Shown here piece by piece: positions 1 to 11,570 of a stretch of DNA of 64,000 nt. This stretch comes from Thalassia testudinum. Its lineage: Eukaryota > Streptophyta > Magnoliopsida > Alismatales > Hydrocharitaceae. The stretch lies in contig JAZHRO010000019.1 of NCBI GenBank assembly GCA_037157565.1, positions 23,644,001-23,708,000 of the forward strand. The letters are read 5' to 3'. Below the pieces are notes generated by a model. That model did no database searches. It saw nothing but the letters and a program-made list of their open reading frames with translations, and was not told the origin of the DNA. Every line of letters begins with the position of its first letter. Position 1 is the first letter of the stretch. The translations under genes and the position numbers were made by a program.

Positions 1-458
1 ACATGTATATCTCTAGAATACGACTTGCTCCCTGAGTTCGACCTCGGGAGAACTGTATTTTCCGAGTAACAAATATTAGCAAATGATGGCAATAACTATC
101 TGTACTACAACGACTTAAGAAAAGCTAGTTGCTGCCACCGTTTCGCCAGTACGCGTCCAGGACTATGCCCACAGGCGTGCGATGGTGGGCGAGGTGTGCT
201 AGTCGGATCGGGTCACCAGGTCCGCAGGGTGTGGTTGCGGACGAGGTGGTCAGGACAAGTGAGAGAGGGACCTCACCCTGTGAGTAGGAGGCGACAAGGC
301 TAATGCAGAAATTCCTTTTATGCAGGTGCGGCGCTCCACAACTTTCCGAGTTGGGACTATCTTCCACCTCCTTCACGCGTGCCTGTGGCAGAGGCGTTTC
401 TTCGATTGCAGCTGCAGCTACGGCCCTTTACACCAATTGGATGTTTGGAGATGTTCGC
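1..458 (-). repeat. Tat/Athila-like LTR, left part (split copy 0)
   Basis: Left part of an LTR whose right part resumes at 6,231 after a 5.8 kb insertion. It shares the phrase GAGGGACCTCACCC and its surroundings with LTRs at 786-3,733, 8,455-11,060 and 18,719-21,267. Sister copies carry a TATA box readable only on the minus strand, so this LTR also reads on minus and this part is the R/U5 side. Its outer end lies outside the window. Assignment to Tat/Athila is an inference from LTR layout and the neighbouring remnants. Confidence 0.6.
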
Positions 459-785
459 TGTTACGACCCAGTTCTCGAATCCCTACAGGACGCGAGACTG
501 GACTGACTCGACTGATCCCAAGACCCAGTCGTCCAACGAGAAAATAACCAAAAAGCAGGAAAATAAACCACATACACTATGCTAAGCAACTAATAGTAAC
601 AAAAGTACAGCAGTAAAGAAATAAAGCTACTACAGTACACACAACCACAACAATATAAAGTAAACGGGTACAAGAATATAAAGTACAAAATGTCATAGTA
701 CAGAGGTGCAAGAACTACTCACTGCAACTGAAAAAGGAGTATAACAGAAAGCTACAACTACTGGGCTCTACTGGGCTCAGCACCC
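459..785 (-). repeat. Tekay-type solo LTR, part 1
   Basis: Begins TGTTACGACCC and matches the starts of the minus-oriented Tekay LTRs at 21,342 and 28,658, including the following CCCTACAGG and CCAACGAGAAA words. Interrupted at 785/786 by a solo LTR; resumes at 3,739. No internal retrotransposon region accompanies it, so it is a solo LTR of about 2.8 kb. Confidence 0.75.
781..785. repeat. Target site duplication CACCC (left copy)
   Basis: CACCC at 781-785 is repeated at 3,734-3,738 and brackets a TG...CA sequence, as expected for an LTR retrotransposon insertion that later became a solo LTR. Confidence 0.85.
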
Positions 786-3733
786 TGTTCACACGGCTTG
801 ATCATGTTTTAATAGTCAATTGCGTCGTAGTATAGGTGACCAAGCGTTGTCAACAAATAAGAATTTATTACTCAAAAACATAAGTATCCGAGGTCGAACA
901 CATGGAGCAAATGGAATCTATTCACTAATCTCAATAATGCAATCGAACACTTAATTACTCAAAACTTAGTTCAGAGTATATATGCATGAGTTTAAAAGTT
1001 AATTATGGCAAAAATAGAGAAATTGGATGTCTGATCATGAGATCAGACGTCATAAAAAGATGTTTTCTCCTGTCTGCTTCTTGTTCTTCTTCTGACTTTC
1101 TTTCTCTGATTTTCCTCTTTTTCTTTTGTTCTTCTTTGGCCGTGTGCTTCTTCTTCCTTGTTTCTTCTCAGCAACTCCTTTCTCTGCTCTTGCCTTTCTT
1201 CTTCCTTCTTATTTTCCTCTATCTTCTGTCTTGCCTCTCTTCTGCAGTGTCTTTCTCCTTCTACTTCTGCTTGTCTTTCCCTTTCTTTCTTTCTTCTTCC
1301 TTCTCTTGCTGACTTATTCAGCCTTAGCTCTCCTCTGCCTTTTTCTCTTCCTTCCTTCTTCTCTTACTATGGCTACTTCCTTTTCTTTCTTTCTTCTTCC
1401 TTCCTTAGCCTTAGCTCTTTGACTTCCTCTTCTCTTTGGCTTCGCCTCTTCCTTCTGCCTTGTCTTTCCTCCTCTTTTTGCGCTTCAAGTGTTCTTCTTT
1501 CTTCAACCTTCCTTCCTTCCTTCTTCCTTTTGCAGCTAAGTGTCAGCTTCACTTCAACTGTGCCTTCCTACTCCTTCCCTGCACAAACCGAAGAGCAAAA
1601 CCTACCCTTCTACCCACACCCGCATCTCTCTCTCTGTATATCACTCTTCAGTACGCTCTCCCAGAGCCGGGTAATCGGGTCGAGTCGCGTGCCTGGGTCC
1701 AGGCGCACCGGTGTTGGTGTGGTGCACGAGGAGTGCTCGGTAGCATAGTTGGGTCGGGTTGCCAGGTCCGCGGGATGAATTCACAGACGAGGTGTGTATA
1801 GGTGAGGGACCTCACCCCATGTGTTTTCGAGGCGAACAGCTAATAGCACAAATCCAATTTATTGCGCGTGCCTCACTCAGATGTTTACGAGGTGGGACTA
1901 ATGTCCCACCCTCTTTTGCTCGCACGCCCACACCAGCTCTTCCTTCCAATTGCTGTAGCTACAAGCCTCGCAGCGCTAAGTGCCTGGATAGCTGGATTCG
2001 CGAGACTTCCCAAACCTATTGGACCTGGGACCCTAAAGTGCTTCAGCCTGGAGCAAGCTTTTGACCTCCTTGAGCCGTCGCTAATGACGGCTAGTGCTCA
2101 GATCTTGCATGACACAAAAGGGGCCTTGCGGCTCTATCAGACCACAGGAGGACCTTCGCCGTGTCACGGTGAAGGTGAGGCGGTAGGTGGCAGGCCGTGG
2201 GGCGGCCTAGGCGTGCGTGCCTAGGTAGCTCTGTGGTCGAGTTTATGGGTTAGGTCGGGGGGCGTTTGTGGTAGTGTAGGCGGTCTGTGAGTGGGTGGAT
2301 GATGTTCAGTGGAGTGTGGCGGAGGTTGTGGGGTTGGTGGAGAGATGTGTGGGGTTGTGGAATGACGAGTGCGTCTCGCCGGATGTTGGCCGGAGATGGG
2401 GAAGATGGAGGTGGACAGTGGCTGTCGAGGGGTGTTTTGTGAAATAGGTTGAGGGGAATTGAAGAGGGGATAGAGACGAGTGGTTCTAACCTAATTAAGT
2501 GGACGAAGGGGGAGAGAGGGCGGCTGGCAGTACCTGCTGTCGCCAGAGAAGAAGGCATCCAGTGGAGGAAGACAGCGGCGACGATGGGGCTAGGGATGCT
2601 CGCACGAGTGTTGCGCGATGCGGAGGAGGATGGTGAGGACAGCTCTGCCACTGGTATTGTGGCAAAGTGACGAAAAAGAGGAGGGAGGCTCGCCGGAGCT
2701 TGCTGAACCACTTGGCCGGAGGAGAAGAAGAAGTTGAGATGGAATTTCGGCCAAGTCAAGCTGAGGAGGTGCGGCCGGAGTTGAGGATCAATTTATAGGC
2801 ACTGGTAGGGGCTCTTATGCTTGGAAGACAAGCTTCCAAACACAAGAGTCCTCACTAGAGTAGGAAGTCTATGGGGTACCCAAATCTCTCATGCGTTCGC
2901 ACGAGAGATTGGGTGCAAATCATAGATTAGGACCACACTTAGATGGAAGGGAATTCCTCAGAGAATCTCCCTTCCAAATCTGGGAGGAGATCTCTGAGGA
3001 ATCAAGGAGTATTCCCCCTCCATTCCTCGTCGGAGTAGGATTTCTCCCTATTAAAGGTGGAGGGACCTGTTTGTAAGAGTGGAGAGGAAGTTAGGGGGGT
3101 TTGTATAATGGTTTTCAAAAGATAGGGGCCAAAATGTAATTGGGTTTACTAATTTGCAAAGTAGGTCAAGATGTCCTTCTCTTAGGTCCAAATTTTGGTA
3201 CAAACCTAATTTGGACCTAAGGAATCCAATGGTGAAGTTGTATTTTAGGTTTGACCACGTTTGATTGGACATTTTGCATAAAATCCAAATTAGGTCAATT
3301 GATGAGCTAGGACCCCAATCTAGGTCAAAATAGGTTCCAAAGGCCAATTTGAAGGTTATAAACCCTAGGGGATATTTTTCCATGAATTTTAGAAGGTTTA
3401 ATTGATTTTTATCCTGAACAGAACCTTGTTGAATTAAGCAGGTCTGTTTTAGGGTTACAGAATGTCATTTAATTCCTGGATTGCACATGAACCCATTTCT
3501 GATTGAACCAACATACTTTTTATCTTATTTAGATCATTTGACCTATGTTTTGCCTCTGAGAAATCTTATTTATGTACTGCAATGGTAAAATTATAGTTTT
3601 AACCCTTATTTCATGTTTTCTTCTCAGAACACTTATTCCTTCAATTAAGCCCTTCTCTAGGTTATGTAGGAGTTCTTATTCTCTTTCTTAGGTCAAAATG
3701 AGCTAGTTAAGGCTCATGATGAGGCTCTCATCA
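786..3733 (-). mobile_element. Solo LTR A, Tat/Athila-like Ty3/gypsy
   Basis: A TG...CA sequence of 2,948 bp bracketed by CACCC duplications. It is homologous to the split LTR at 1-458/6,231-7,955 and, more distantly, to the LTRs at 8,455 and 18,719; shared landmarks are the GTCGTAGTATAG start region, the GGGACCTCACCCC block and the right end ...TCATCA. A TATAAATT box reads on the minus strand near 2,785-2,800, so U3 lies at the right. It carries a long pyrimidine tract (1,059-1,560) not present in the shorter sister LTRs. No coding potential; the Ser/Phe/Leu-rich reading frames here are artefacts of that tract. Confidence 0.8.
1059..1560 (+). repeat. Pyrimidine-rich low-complexity tract
   Basis: About 500 bp made mostly of TTC/CTT/TCC words on the plus strand, inside solo LTR A. 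The LTRs at 8,455 and 18,719 lack a tract of this length, which accounts for much of the 350-400 bp length difference. Confidence 0.9.
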
Positions 3734-3738
3734 CACCC

Positions 3739-6230
3739 TCTGCAGCCGTAGGCTCTGGCTGCTCAACACCTGGACCTGAAAAGGGTTATGAGTACAAAAC
3801 GTCAGTAAACGCTGAGTAGAGTGGCAACCAACTAACTAAAGCAGTAAAGGTGGACAGGTAGCTATTGTTTTTCAATTTCTTTCTTTCTTTAACTAATTAT
3901 TCTTTCTTTCACCACTTGGTTTATTTATCAGGTCTCTTTCTTGATCTCGAATGTTCCTCATGGGAACGATCTTGATTGCAGTATTTTCCAAAGAGTAGAA
4001 GTCACACGTGGTGCTCTCCTGGCAGAGAGTGTCCCTCTTGGTGGTCCTACACCCAGTCAACCACCCCTAGGTCATGGACAGACGTAATGATGACTATGGC
4101 ACGCGCGATAAGAGCATGGGTAGCTACCCCGCACTGGCACGCGATCAGTCATTTCCGTTAGCGGGTGCGCCCAAAGCATAGCATGGAACCAGTATAGGGC
4201 ATAGCCCTCCCAGTAACAGGGGTCTAGCCCCTAAGAACCAAATAGGGGTCTTGCCCCTCCACAGTCTGCGCACCCTCGCCTGACTACCCTGGGTTGCCCA
4301 GGGGGCCTAACAAGTCGGTGTAGGGTGGCTAGCTGAATCCCGAGCCCCGTGGGGTGGCTAGCTCTCCCCGATACTGTGTACACGAGGGCCACGAAGTCGG
4401 TACAGAGTGGCCAATCCTAACCCCAGGTCCCGACGCAAGGGCGGCTAGCTCCGCTCTGCACTAAACAAGGGGGACAGTCACTCTCCCTGGTACTTCGTAC
4501 TCAAGGGCCAGCTCACTTCCCCACTCACATTTCCAGTTCCATTCCATTTATTTCCAGGAGCTTTACTCCTAATTTCCCGTAGGGTTCATGCTCATATACC
4601 TCATGTCATTCCATACCAGGTTTCATCATTTCTATTTCCATTCTCAGGTTATACACATGCAACTGGTAATTCTATCGTTCACATTTCCATATCCAGTTTA
4701 TTCACAGATAGCTCGTGTTTCCAACATTCACCTTTCCATTTTCAAATTATATACATGCAGCTCATATTATGTGTGCAACAGAAGAATTACATTCAACAAT
4801 TAACTAGCACAAGTACTACATATTTCGCAAGCAACTGTCATTCAATTACAGGCATTTGTTATCATTCTATCTACTTATTCAAGACTGCAATCCATTCATT
4901 CAATACAAACATTCCAGCATTTCTAATCCTAGGATTCATGCCACATCTTAGATTCTAATCATTCATTCCACACATGCATTTAAGTTTTAATTAAGTTAAG
5001 GGGAAGCCACTCTACCAGTAAACCCAGGAGTAATGGGGGCTTGAATGGCAGGCTCACGTGCCTCAGCAAGCCCCAAACCCGCAACGGAAACCAGTCCTAT
5101 CACAAGGATCAATCATAAGAGAATACTCAGAACAGTATAGAAAGTCTTCTAACAAGTAGAGGAATTCATACGGGAAACATCAGTATCTTAATTGTGGAAA
5201 TCGGACCTCAAACGGACCCTAAATGGGTCAAAAATAGTGTTCCTGACTCAAATCAGACATCTGGAACAACTTCTAGACGTCTTAAAAGTGTCCAGTGCCA
5301 TACCTCAAGTCCTGCGCCACTCCTCAAACATCCAGGAACTCCGCTGGACCGTCTGGACTCAGTTCCCAACGTCTGACCACCTCTACAGACGTCTGGAAGC
5401 GCTTCTCGTCGTCAGGTAGGTCACCTAGACATCTGAAATGTGTGGGAGGGCGTGTCCCACGCCTTCCTGAAGCGTATCCTGCATGCAAAAATCTAATCTT
5501 CTCAAATCGGACATGAATTAGTGCATCAGCGGAGCGGCCTTCATGGCTGTATCCGCAAAGAAGGCGTACTTTCGCGAGGCCTCCTTCTCAAACGTCTGGC
5601 GCCACCTCCAGACATTCGCACCGTCGTCTGGAGGTCACTCCAGACATCTGATTCTAGGAAAATCCCAAAACCAGAACCTGTTTCCACCCTCTCGCGTTGC
5701 GCGCGGCCATGCTGCGCCCTCTCGCCTGCTGCTCCGACTGTAGCAGTGTCGAGGAGGACCTCCCCGATGTTCTCCTCCGCCTTACGCACGTGCCGCCCCG
5801 GCCATGAGCTCACCGACGAGCTCCTACGTGAGCTCGCAAGCTTGCTCTCCTCTCCTTCTCACGCTGCTCCTCCTCTCCTCTCACACCGCTCCTCTCTGCC
5901 GTTCTCGCTCTGCTGCTCTCACTGGAGGAAGGAGGAAAGTGGCTGGGAGTGGGGGTGGAATGAGGGAGAGGAGGGAGCTTATATAAGGGTGTGGGTTTAG
6001 GGTTTTCGTCGGGTAGAAGGAGAGAGAAGAAGAAGAAAATGAGAGAAGTGTACTGTCTGCGCACAGCATGCGCACAGACGTGAGCTCGTACATGAAATTT
6101 TTGATTTTCAAACGTCTGGGAATGAGTCCAAATGTCTTACAAGACATCTGGACTGACGTCTGACCATCAGTCCAGACATCTTACTAGATGTCTGTCCTAA
6201 AGTCCGGACATCTTAAAAAGGCTTTCTGCA
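3739..6230 (-). repeat. Tekay-type solo LTR, part 2
   Basis: Continues the LTR begun at 459. It carries the same ordered landmarks as the Tekay LTRs: the CACGTGGTG/CAGTCAACCACC block (about 4,000-4,080), AGGGGTCTTGCCCC subrepeats, GGTGGCTAGCT repeats, and two clusters of CAGACGTCTGG-like palindromes (5,245-5,655 and 6,108-6,213). A TATATAA box reads on minus at about 5,978-5,987, giving minus orientation. The right end at about 6,230 is approximate: no clean target duplication is visible, and comparison with solo LTR A suggests about 20 bp of the target was lost. Confidence 0.75.
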
Positions 6231-7955
6231 CAACCTGGGACTGTGGCCTGGAGCGAGCACAGCCTAGAGCAGCTTGCTAGCAAGCTTCAAGCCTGGCGTT
6301 AATGGCAGAGAGCTCCTAGACCTGAAATCACGACAACTGCCTCGTGGCCACTTTAAAAGGCTCAGGGATCTTCGCCAAGGTGCAGCGAGTGTGTAGGGGT
6401 GGTCGGCGTGGCGTGAGAATGCCTGTGGGAGCATGCTTAGGGCACATTGCGGCCGTGTGTGTGGGTGTGTTCGGGGTGCGTTTGGGTGAGTGGCGGAGTG
6501 ATATGAGTGGGGGGTTACGACCAGGGCGTCGAGGCAGTGCTTATGGACCAGTCGGCGAGGAGGGAGGTGGTCCATGGAGGTGGAGCGAACTCGCCAGAGT
6601 TGGTGGCCGGAGGTGAAGGGGATGATGGTGGTGGAGTGCAGCAGTAGTCATTTGAGGGAAATAAAGAGGGGGAAAGGGAGTAGAAGGTGAGAGGAACTTA
6701 TCTGGTGGTGAAGAGACGAAGGGGGAGACGGAGATGGCGTCGAGATTGTATCGCCGATGTCGAAGACGAAGGTACTCAGAGAAGGTGGTCGGCGAGGACG
6801 AAGGGGATGCAAGGGCGTCGGCAGGTACTGCGCGGCGCGGACAAACATGAGGAAGGGGAATCTACCACCGGTATTGTGGCTAGGCGACGAGGGAGAATAG
6901 GAGAGGTCACCAGAGCTTGATGAGCGAGTCGGTCGTTGGAGGAGAGACGAAATTAAGGAGGTTCTCCGACTGATTTCAAGCTTAGGAGATGCGGGGCGAA
7001 CTAGGGCTGCTTAAATTGGTCTCTGGAAGGGGTTTTGTGTTTGGAAGCCAAGATTCCAAGCAAGGGAAGTTTGCCGACAATAATAAATCAAAAGAGACCC
7101 AAATCTCTCATGCGTTCGCATGAGAGATTGGGTACCAAATAGGGCCTTAAATTGAGTTCACAATGGAGGGGATTTCTCAAAGAATCTCCCTTTCAATTTT
7201 GAAGGGGATTCTCTGAGAAATCAAGGAGAAATCTCCTTCTAGAGCTTGTCGGAGTAGGATTCCCTCCGCTATAATGGTGTAGGGACCTAATTGCAAAGAA
7301 TGAAGAAGAAGATAGGGGGTCAAATGTAAGGGTTTTTGAAAGATAGGGTAGAAATGTAATTGGGTCAGACCTATTTGCAAAGTGGGTCAAGATGAGCTCC
7401 CCTTAAGTCCAAATTTTGGTACAAACCTAATTTGTACCTAAGGAATCCAATGGTGAGGTTTGATTTTGGGTTTTACTACGTCTGACTGGGTAATTTATAC
7501 AAAAACCCAATTTAGGGTAAATATTTGTCTGAGACCCCATTCTAGGTTAAAATAGGTTCCAATGGCCAAATTGAAGGTTCTAAACCCTAAAGAATATTTT
7601 TATATGATTTTTAGAGGATTTAGGTGAATTTTATCCTAACCAAAACCTTGTTTAATCAAGTGGGTCAATTTTAGGGTTACAAAAAGTCATTTAATTCCCA
7701 GAACTCACACGAACCCTTTTCCATCTGATTCAACCCACTTATTATCTTGTTAAAACCATTTGACTTGTGTTTAGCCCTTGAGAAAATTTGTTGTTGTACT
7801 GCAATGGTAAAATTACAGTTTTACCCCTTGCTTCTTACTTTTCTCCCAGAAAGGTTATTCAGTGAATTAGGACCTCCAGTTGGTTATGGAGGAGCTTTTG
7901 TTCTCTTTTATGGGTCAAAATGAGCTAGTTAGGGCTTATGATGGTGTTCCCATCA
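6231..7955 (-). repeat. Tat/Athila-like LTR, right part (split copy 0)
   Basis: Resumes the LTR of 1-458. From about 6,240 it aligns with 2,040-3,733 of solo LTR A (CCTGGAGC..AGC, the ATCTCTCATGCGTTCGC segment, and the TTTGGTACAAACCTAATTTG segment), and it ends ...CCCATCA like the sister LTRs. It is the U3 side in minus orientation. The next bases (ACAGG) match the base after LTR C, but the partner end is outside the window, so whether it is solo cannot be decided. Confidence 0.65.
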
Positions 7956-8454
7956 ACAGGGATCCTATTTTGAGGAGTAGTTATCACTTAGACTCCCCCC
8001 ATGAGATGTGACCACTAGAGGAGGACAATCCCGTTGATTTTCCACCCGAGTTTTATTAGAGTCAAAAGAAAGGGAAGATGGTACCACTGAAGGACCTTAA
8101 CACCGATGATAGCATATTGTTCATCTTCGATGACCCAAGTCAACGTCATGTTGTTCATACCACTTCCCCGATTGATCATGTGGTAGAACCCCATTCTACC
8201 CTTAGTGAGCCCAATCTCGACTCTCAACTTAGGGAACCAACACCTACCATACAAAATTCTAAGGATTTGCACATATCCAACAAAGGTGACCCTATGGGAA
8301 TCGACCAAGATTTAGATGAATTAGATCAATTTTGGTCTCAGGGACACAAAGAGTCTATTTTAGAGGAGGATGATGAACCAATGGAGGAACCTAGACATAG
8401 AGTTTGGAGTGAATCCCCAAGGGATTATGTGTTATTCGAGGACTTAACCCCCCT
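7956..8454 (+). pseudogene. Retrotransposon-derived acidic ORF fragment (part 1)
   Basis: An open frame from ATG 8,078 runs to the edge of the LTR inserted at 8,455 (its last codons are LTR sequence). The 125-residue stretch is strongly acidic (runs of D/E around residues 65-110, with MEEP and ESPRDYVLFEDL). I do not recognise a domain. The acidic, Pro/Glu-rich style resembles spacer regions of Athila/Tat polyproteins, and the DNA downstream of the insertion continues in kind at 11,066, but one frame off. There is no primer binding site or RT next to it. Best read as a decayed internal region of a gypsy element. Confidence 0.4.
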
Positions 8455-11060
8455 TGTTGATGGAGCGAAGGTTGTCGTTTAAAGTATAACGTCATAGTCT
8501 AATGACAAAAATCGTAACATTTAAATTTATAAGTGCTCAAAAACACAAGTGAGTCTGAGGTTGTTCGCAAATAACAAATATGGAATTCACACACTAATCG
8601 AAATATAAATCAATGAGCACAATGATAAAGATATGCAATGAATAAAATCTACTCAAAATGATATTAATAGTAACAATTGTATCTCAAGAAATAATGGGAT
8701 AAAAAGAATAATAGAACTATTAAAATGGTGATTTAGATCACTAATTAATCTCCGCATTAACGACATACCCCAAATATCTCAATTTCCCAACTCAAATATC
8801 GCTACAGTGGTCTTGAACCACTTATGTCTCAATTTACACATCAGATAAGCATCTAATTCAAGTCTCAAATATATCAACAGTACCTCCAGATCAACCATAA
8901 TCAAATGTTGAAGTTGAACCTCTGATGACTTAAAGTCGCCAGAGCCTCAATACCAACAACTCAGAAATCGCTAAGTGTGTGCACGCATCCTAAGGCATCG
9001 GGCATGAAACCCAAGGCAAAATCGCCCCCCACCCTCCTCAAAAACTCTCCTAATTGGGTCGTTAATCAGGTAAATGGGTCGAGTACAGGGTCCAAACTCG
9101 CCAACGAAGCGTAGCGGGTAAGGAGTGCACACGTGAGTGAGAGGGACCTCACCCCGTGTGCTGAGGCAACACGACTATGGGCGTTTTGCCTTATATGCAG
9201 CATTCTGATTTTCAAACCCACAATGTGGGACTAAATCGAGAAACCTCTTCACATGAAGTTGCGAGACTTCATCCAAGCAATTGCAACTACTTCTTGCTGC
9301 TTTCATTCAATTGTTGATGCAGATGCCTTCAGGAGATAAAACTGCAACTGCTAGAAGTTGTAGCAAAGTCGAAGGTTGACGGAATGAGACAAAAGGTGAA
9401 GAATCAATGGCGATAGCGAAGCTCCGATCGCGACTTAAAATGCAATAAAATAGCCTTGCGGCCCAATTAAAAAGCTTAGAATGATCATTGGTGGATGGAA
9501 AGTGCAGTGGTGGTAAGAATTTGATGTGTGCATGCGGGTACTGGTCGACTGGTGATGGAGAGGACATGTGGTGGTAGGTTTGTTCAGGGGAGAGGTCAAG
9601 TGGTTGCTTCACTCAATAGGTTTAGGGCTTTTAATGGTGGAGGCGAGGCGAAGCTTTTGGGAGTCGTGGGTCGATTGGTGATCTATGGCGGTCGCTCGAC
9701 TTCGCCGGAGTTACACCAGTGTTGGAGAAGATGGAGGGGGAGAGCGGTGAACGGCAGTTGAATTAGGAAGATAAGGGATTAGGGAGATGCTAGAGAGAAA
9801 GAGGGAGAGAATAGACCTATTTATGGACAAAGAGAGAGAGAATCCATGCCGGGTTTGATTAGCCAGTGCCGAAGGGGATGAAATGTCCGGTGATGAGAAT
9901 AGCGGCAACGAAGGGGCTAGGCAACTCCTACTTTGACCAGCGAGGAGCGGAAGACGTTAAGGAAGTTCCCTCTGCCTATCATACGCAATAGAGGGCGGTG
10001 AAGGAGAATTGAGGAGCTCACCGAAGTCACAGCGAAGGCGGCCAGAGGGAGAGAAGGAAGAAGAATTTTTTGGCCAAACTGGATTGCGGAGAACGGTCAA
10101 GGTTTGGGGACTTCTTATAGAGCTCAAGAATGAGCTCTAATTGAAGATGGAGGCATGATTTGGTTGAGTTTTCACGAAAGAAAATCCTTGAATTTCTCAA
10201 GCTCGTCCAAGCTCTATAGGTCGAGTTGGAGTCTCTAAGCTATCTTGAGAGATTAGGAATCTCATCTAAGTCCTTCCATCCAAATTTGGAGGCGAATCGC
10301 TTTGATTCGAGGGAGAAAACCTCCCTTGAATCTCATTGAAAGTGTGTTCCCACCACCAATGGATGTAAGGACCTAAATGAATAAAATGATGAGAAGTTAG
10401 GGACCCAAACGTAATAAATCCCAAAGTTAGGGGCTTAGATGTGAAGTATAGGATTTTAAGGATTGAATTGCAAACTAGGTCAAGATGGACTCTAATTAGG
10501 CCCAAATTTTGGCATTAACCTAATTTTGACCCAAGAAATCTAATGGTGAACTTGAATTTGAGTTTTGACTATATTTGACGGGGTAATTTGCACAAAAGCC
10601 TAAATCAAGGCTAAATCCTGTCTGAAACTCTGTTCTAGGTCAAATTAGGTTCAGATAGTCAAACCAAAGGTACCAAACCTCTTAGAATATTTTTATATGA
10701 ATTTTAGGAGGTTTAGATGAATTTTATCTTGACTATAACCTCTTTAATTTAAGTGGGTTGATAATTAAGGTTTTATGTATTGTTGAGATCCTCGAAACGT
10801 GTGAAATCATATTTCTGTCAGTGTAGACCCACTTCTTGGTTTTTAATGCTCAATTGACCTTTAATTAAGCCCTAGGTGACCCTATGGTTAATCTACATTC
10901 ATTATCTAATGCTAAAATAATGGAATTAACCCTAATTTGTTATTTTCTTCTTAAAATGGATTTGAGTGGAATTACTGTCCTCAAGCAACCATTTAGGAGC
11001 ATTCATCTCTTGATTCTAACTAATTTAAGCTAGTTATGATGAATGATGGCATTTCCATCA
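8455..11060 (-). mobile_element. Solo LTR B, Tat/Athila-like Ty3/gypsy
   Basis: A TG...CA sequence of 2,606 bp bracketed by CCCCT at 8,450-8,454 and 11,061-11,065. It is most like LTR C (18,719-21,267): both share the GTGAGTCTGAGGT-type segment, GAGAGGGACCTCACCCC, a GGTTTAGGGCTTTT segment and the AATCTAATGGT region. A minus-strand TATA-like box (CTCTATAAG) lies near 10,111-10,122, so transcription would run leftwards. Insertion between the acidic ORF at 8,078 and 11,066 shows that it arrived after that ORF. Confidence 0.85.
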
Positions 11061-11065
11061 CCCCT

Positions 11066-11570
11066 AAAGATATGAATGATTTAGTGAAATCCGATTCCTT
11101 CCTACTTATGATTTTGAAAATCATCCTCCCCAAAATTAGGAAGATATTTAAGCAATCGATATGACCAATGAAGGAGCTTATACATCCCATAGACAAGAGT
11201 TGTATATTGAACAAGAACTTGGGGATGTTATCTTTGAGGAAATTCCCAATCTCATTGCTTCCAACCTACCTTCACATGACAGTGAAGTGGGCGCCACCCT
11301 TGATCCATCCAATCTCGAGGCCAAACACTTAGCCCCATTCTAGGATGAGCTCCCCAATGATAGGCAGGATGATTTTGATTTATTTAGTAAGTCTACTAGG
11401 AATGACATTTTGGAACTTGAACAGTTGCTAGGGATGGATGTTGAACCTCTCAAGTCCTCTTTGACTGTCATCACCACCTCGCAACTTAAAGACCTAAACA
11501 CCTTAGCTAACTCTTGGCTCAAGTCTCTGCTCATGTACATTCTTTCTGGGAGAATATCCGGCCAGTATAC
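11066..11570 (+). pseudogene. Retrotransposon-derived ORF fragment (part 2)
   Basis: The frame beginning at ATG 11,161 reads acidic protein (EQELGDVIFEEIP) with a single TAG at about 11,341, and stays open in the same frame to 11,570, where a solo LTR begins. After that LTR and one duplication copy, the frame continues at 13,635 without a shift. Upstream, the region reads a TYDFENHPP-like stretch, reminiscent of the spacer before the RT of Tat-type polyproteins, with two stops. No catalytic motif is seen. It is an internal part of a dead Athila/Tat-like element. Confidence 0.45.

Noticed and set aside
1158..1748. Ser/Leu/Phe-rich open frame of 196 codons
   Set aside because: It is a product of the pyrimidine tract in solo LTR A; composition is extreme, no domain, and it crosses LTR landmarks.
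5521..6000. 159-codon frame that looked like a small host gene
   Set aside because: It lies wholly within the Tekay-type solo LTR, is Ser/Arg/Pro-rich in the leader of the opposite-strand promoter, and is not conserved as a frame in the homologous LTRs.
454..6235. Target duplication for the Tekay-type solo LTR at 459-6,230
   Set aside because: TTCGC on the left has no counterpart at the right boundary; comparison with LTR A suggests a small target deletion instead.
7956..11060. A two-LTR element made of LTR copy 0, a 500-bp internal region and LTR B
   Set aside because: LTR B has its own CCCCT duplication, so it inserted independently; there is also no primer site or polypurine tract next to either LTR edge.
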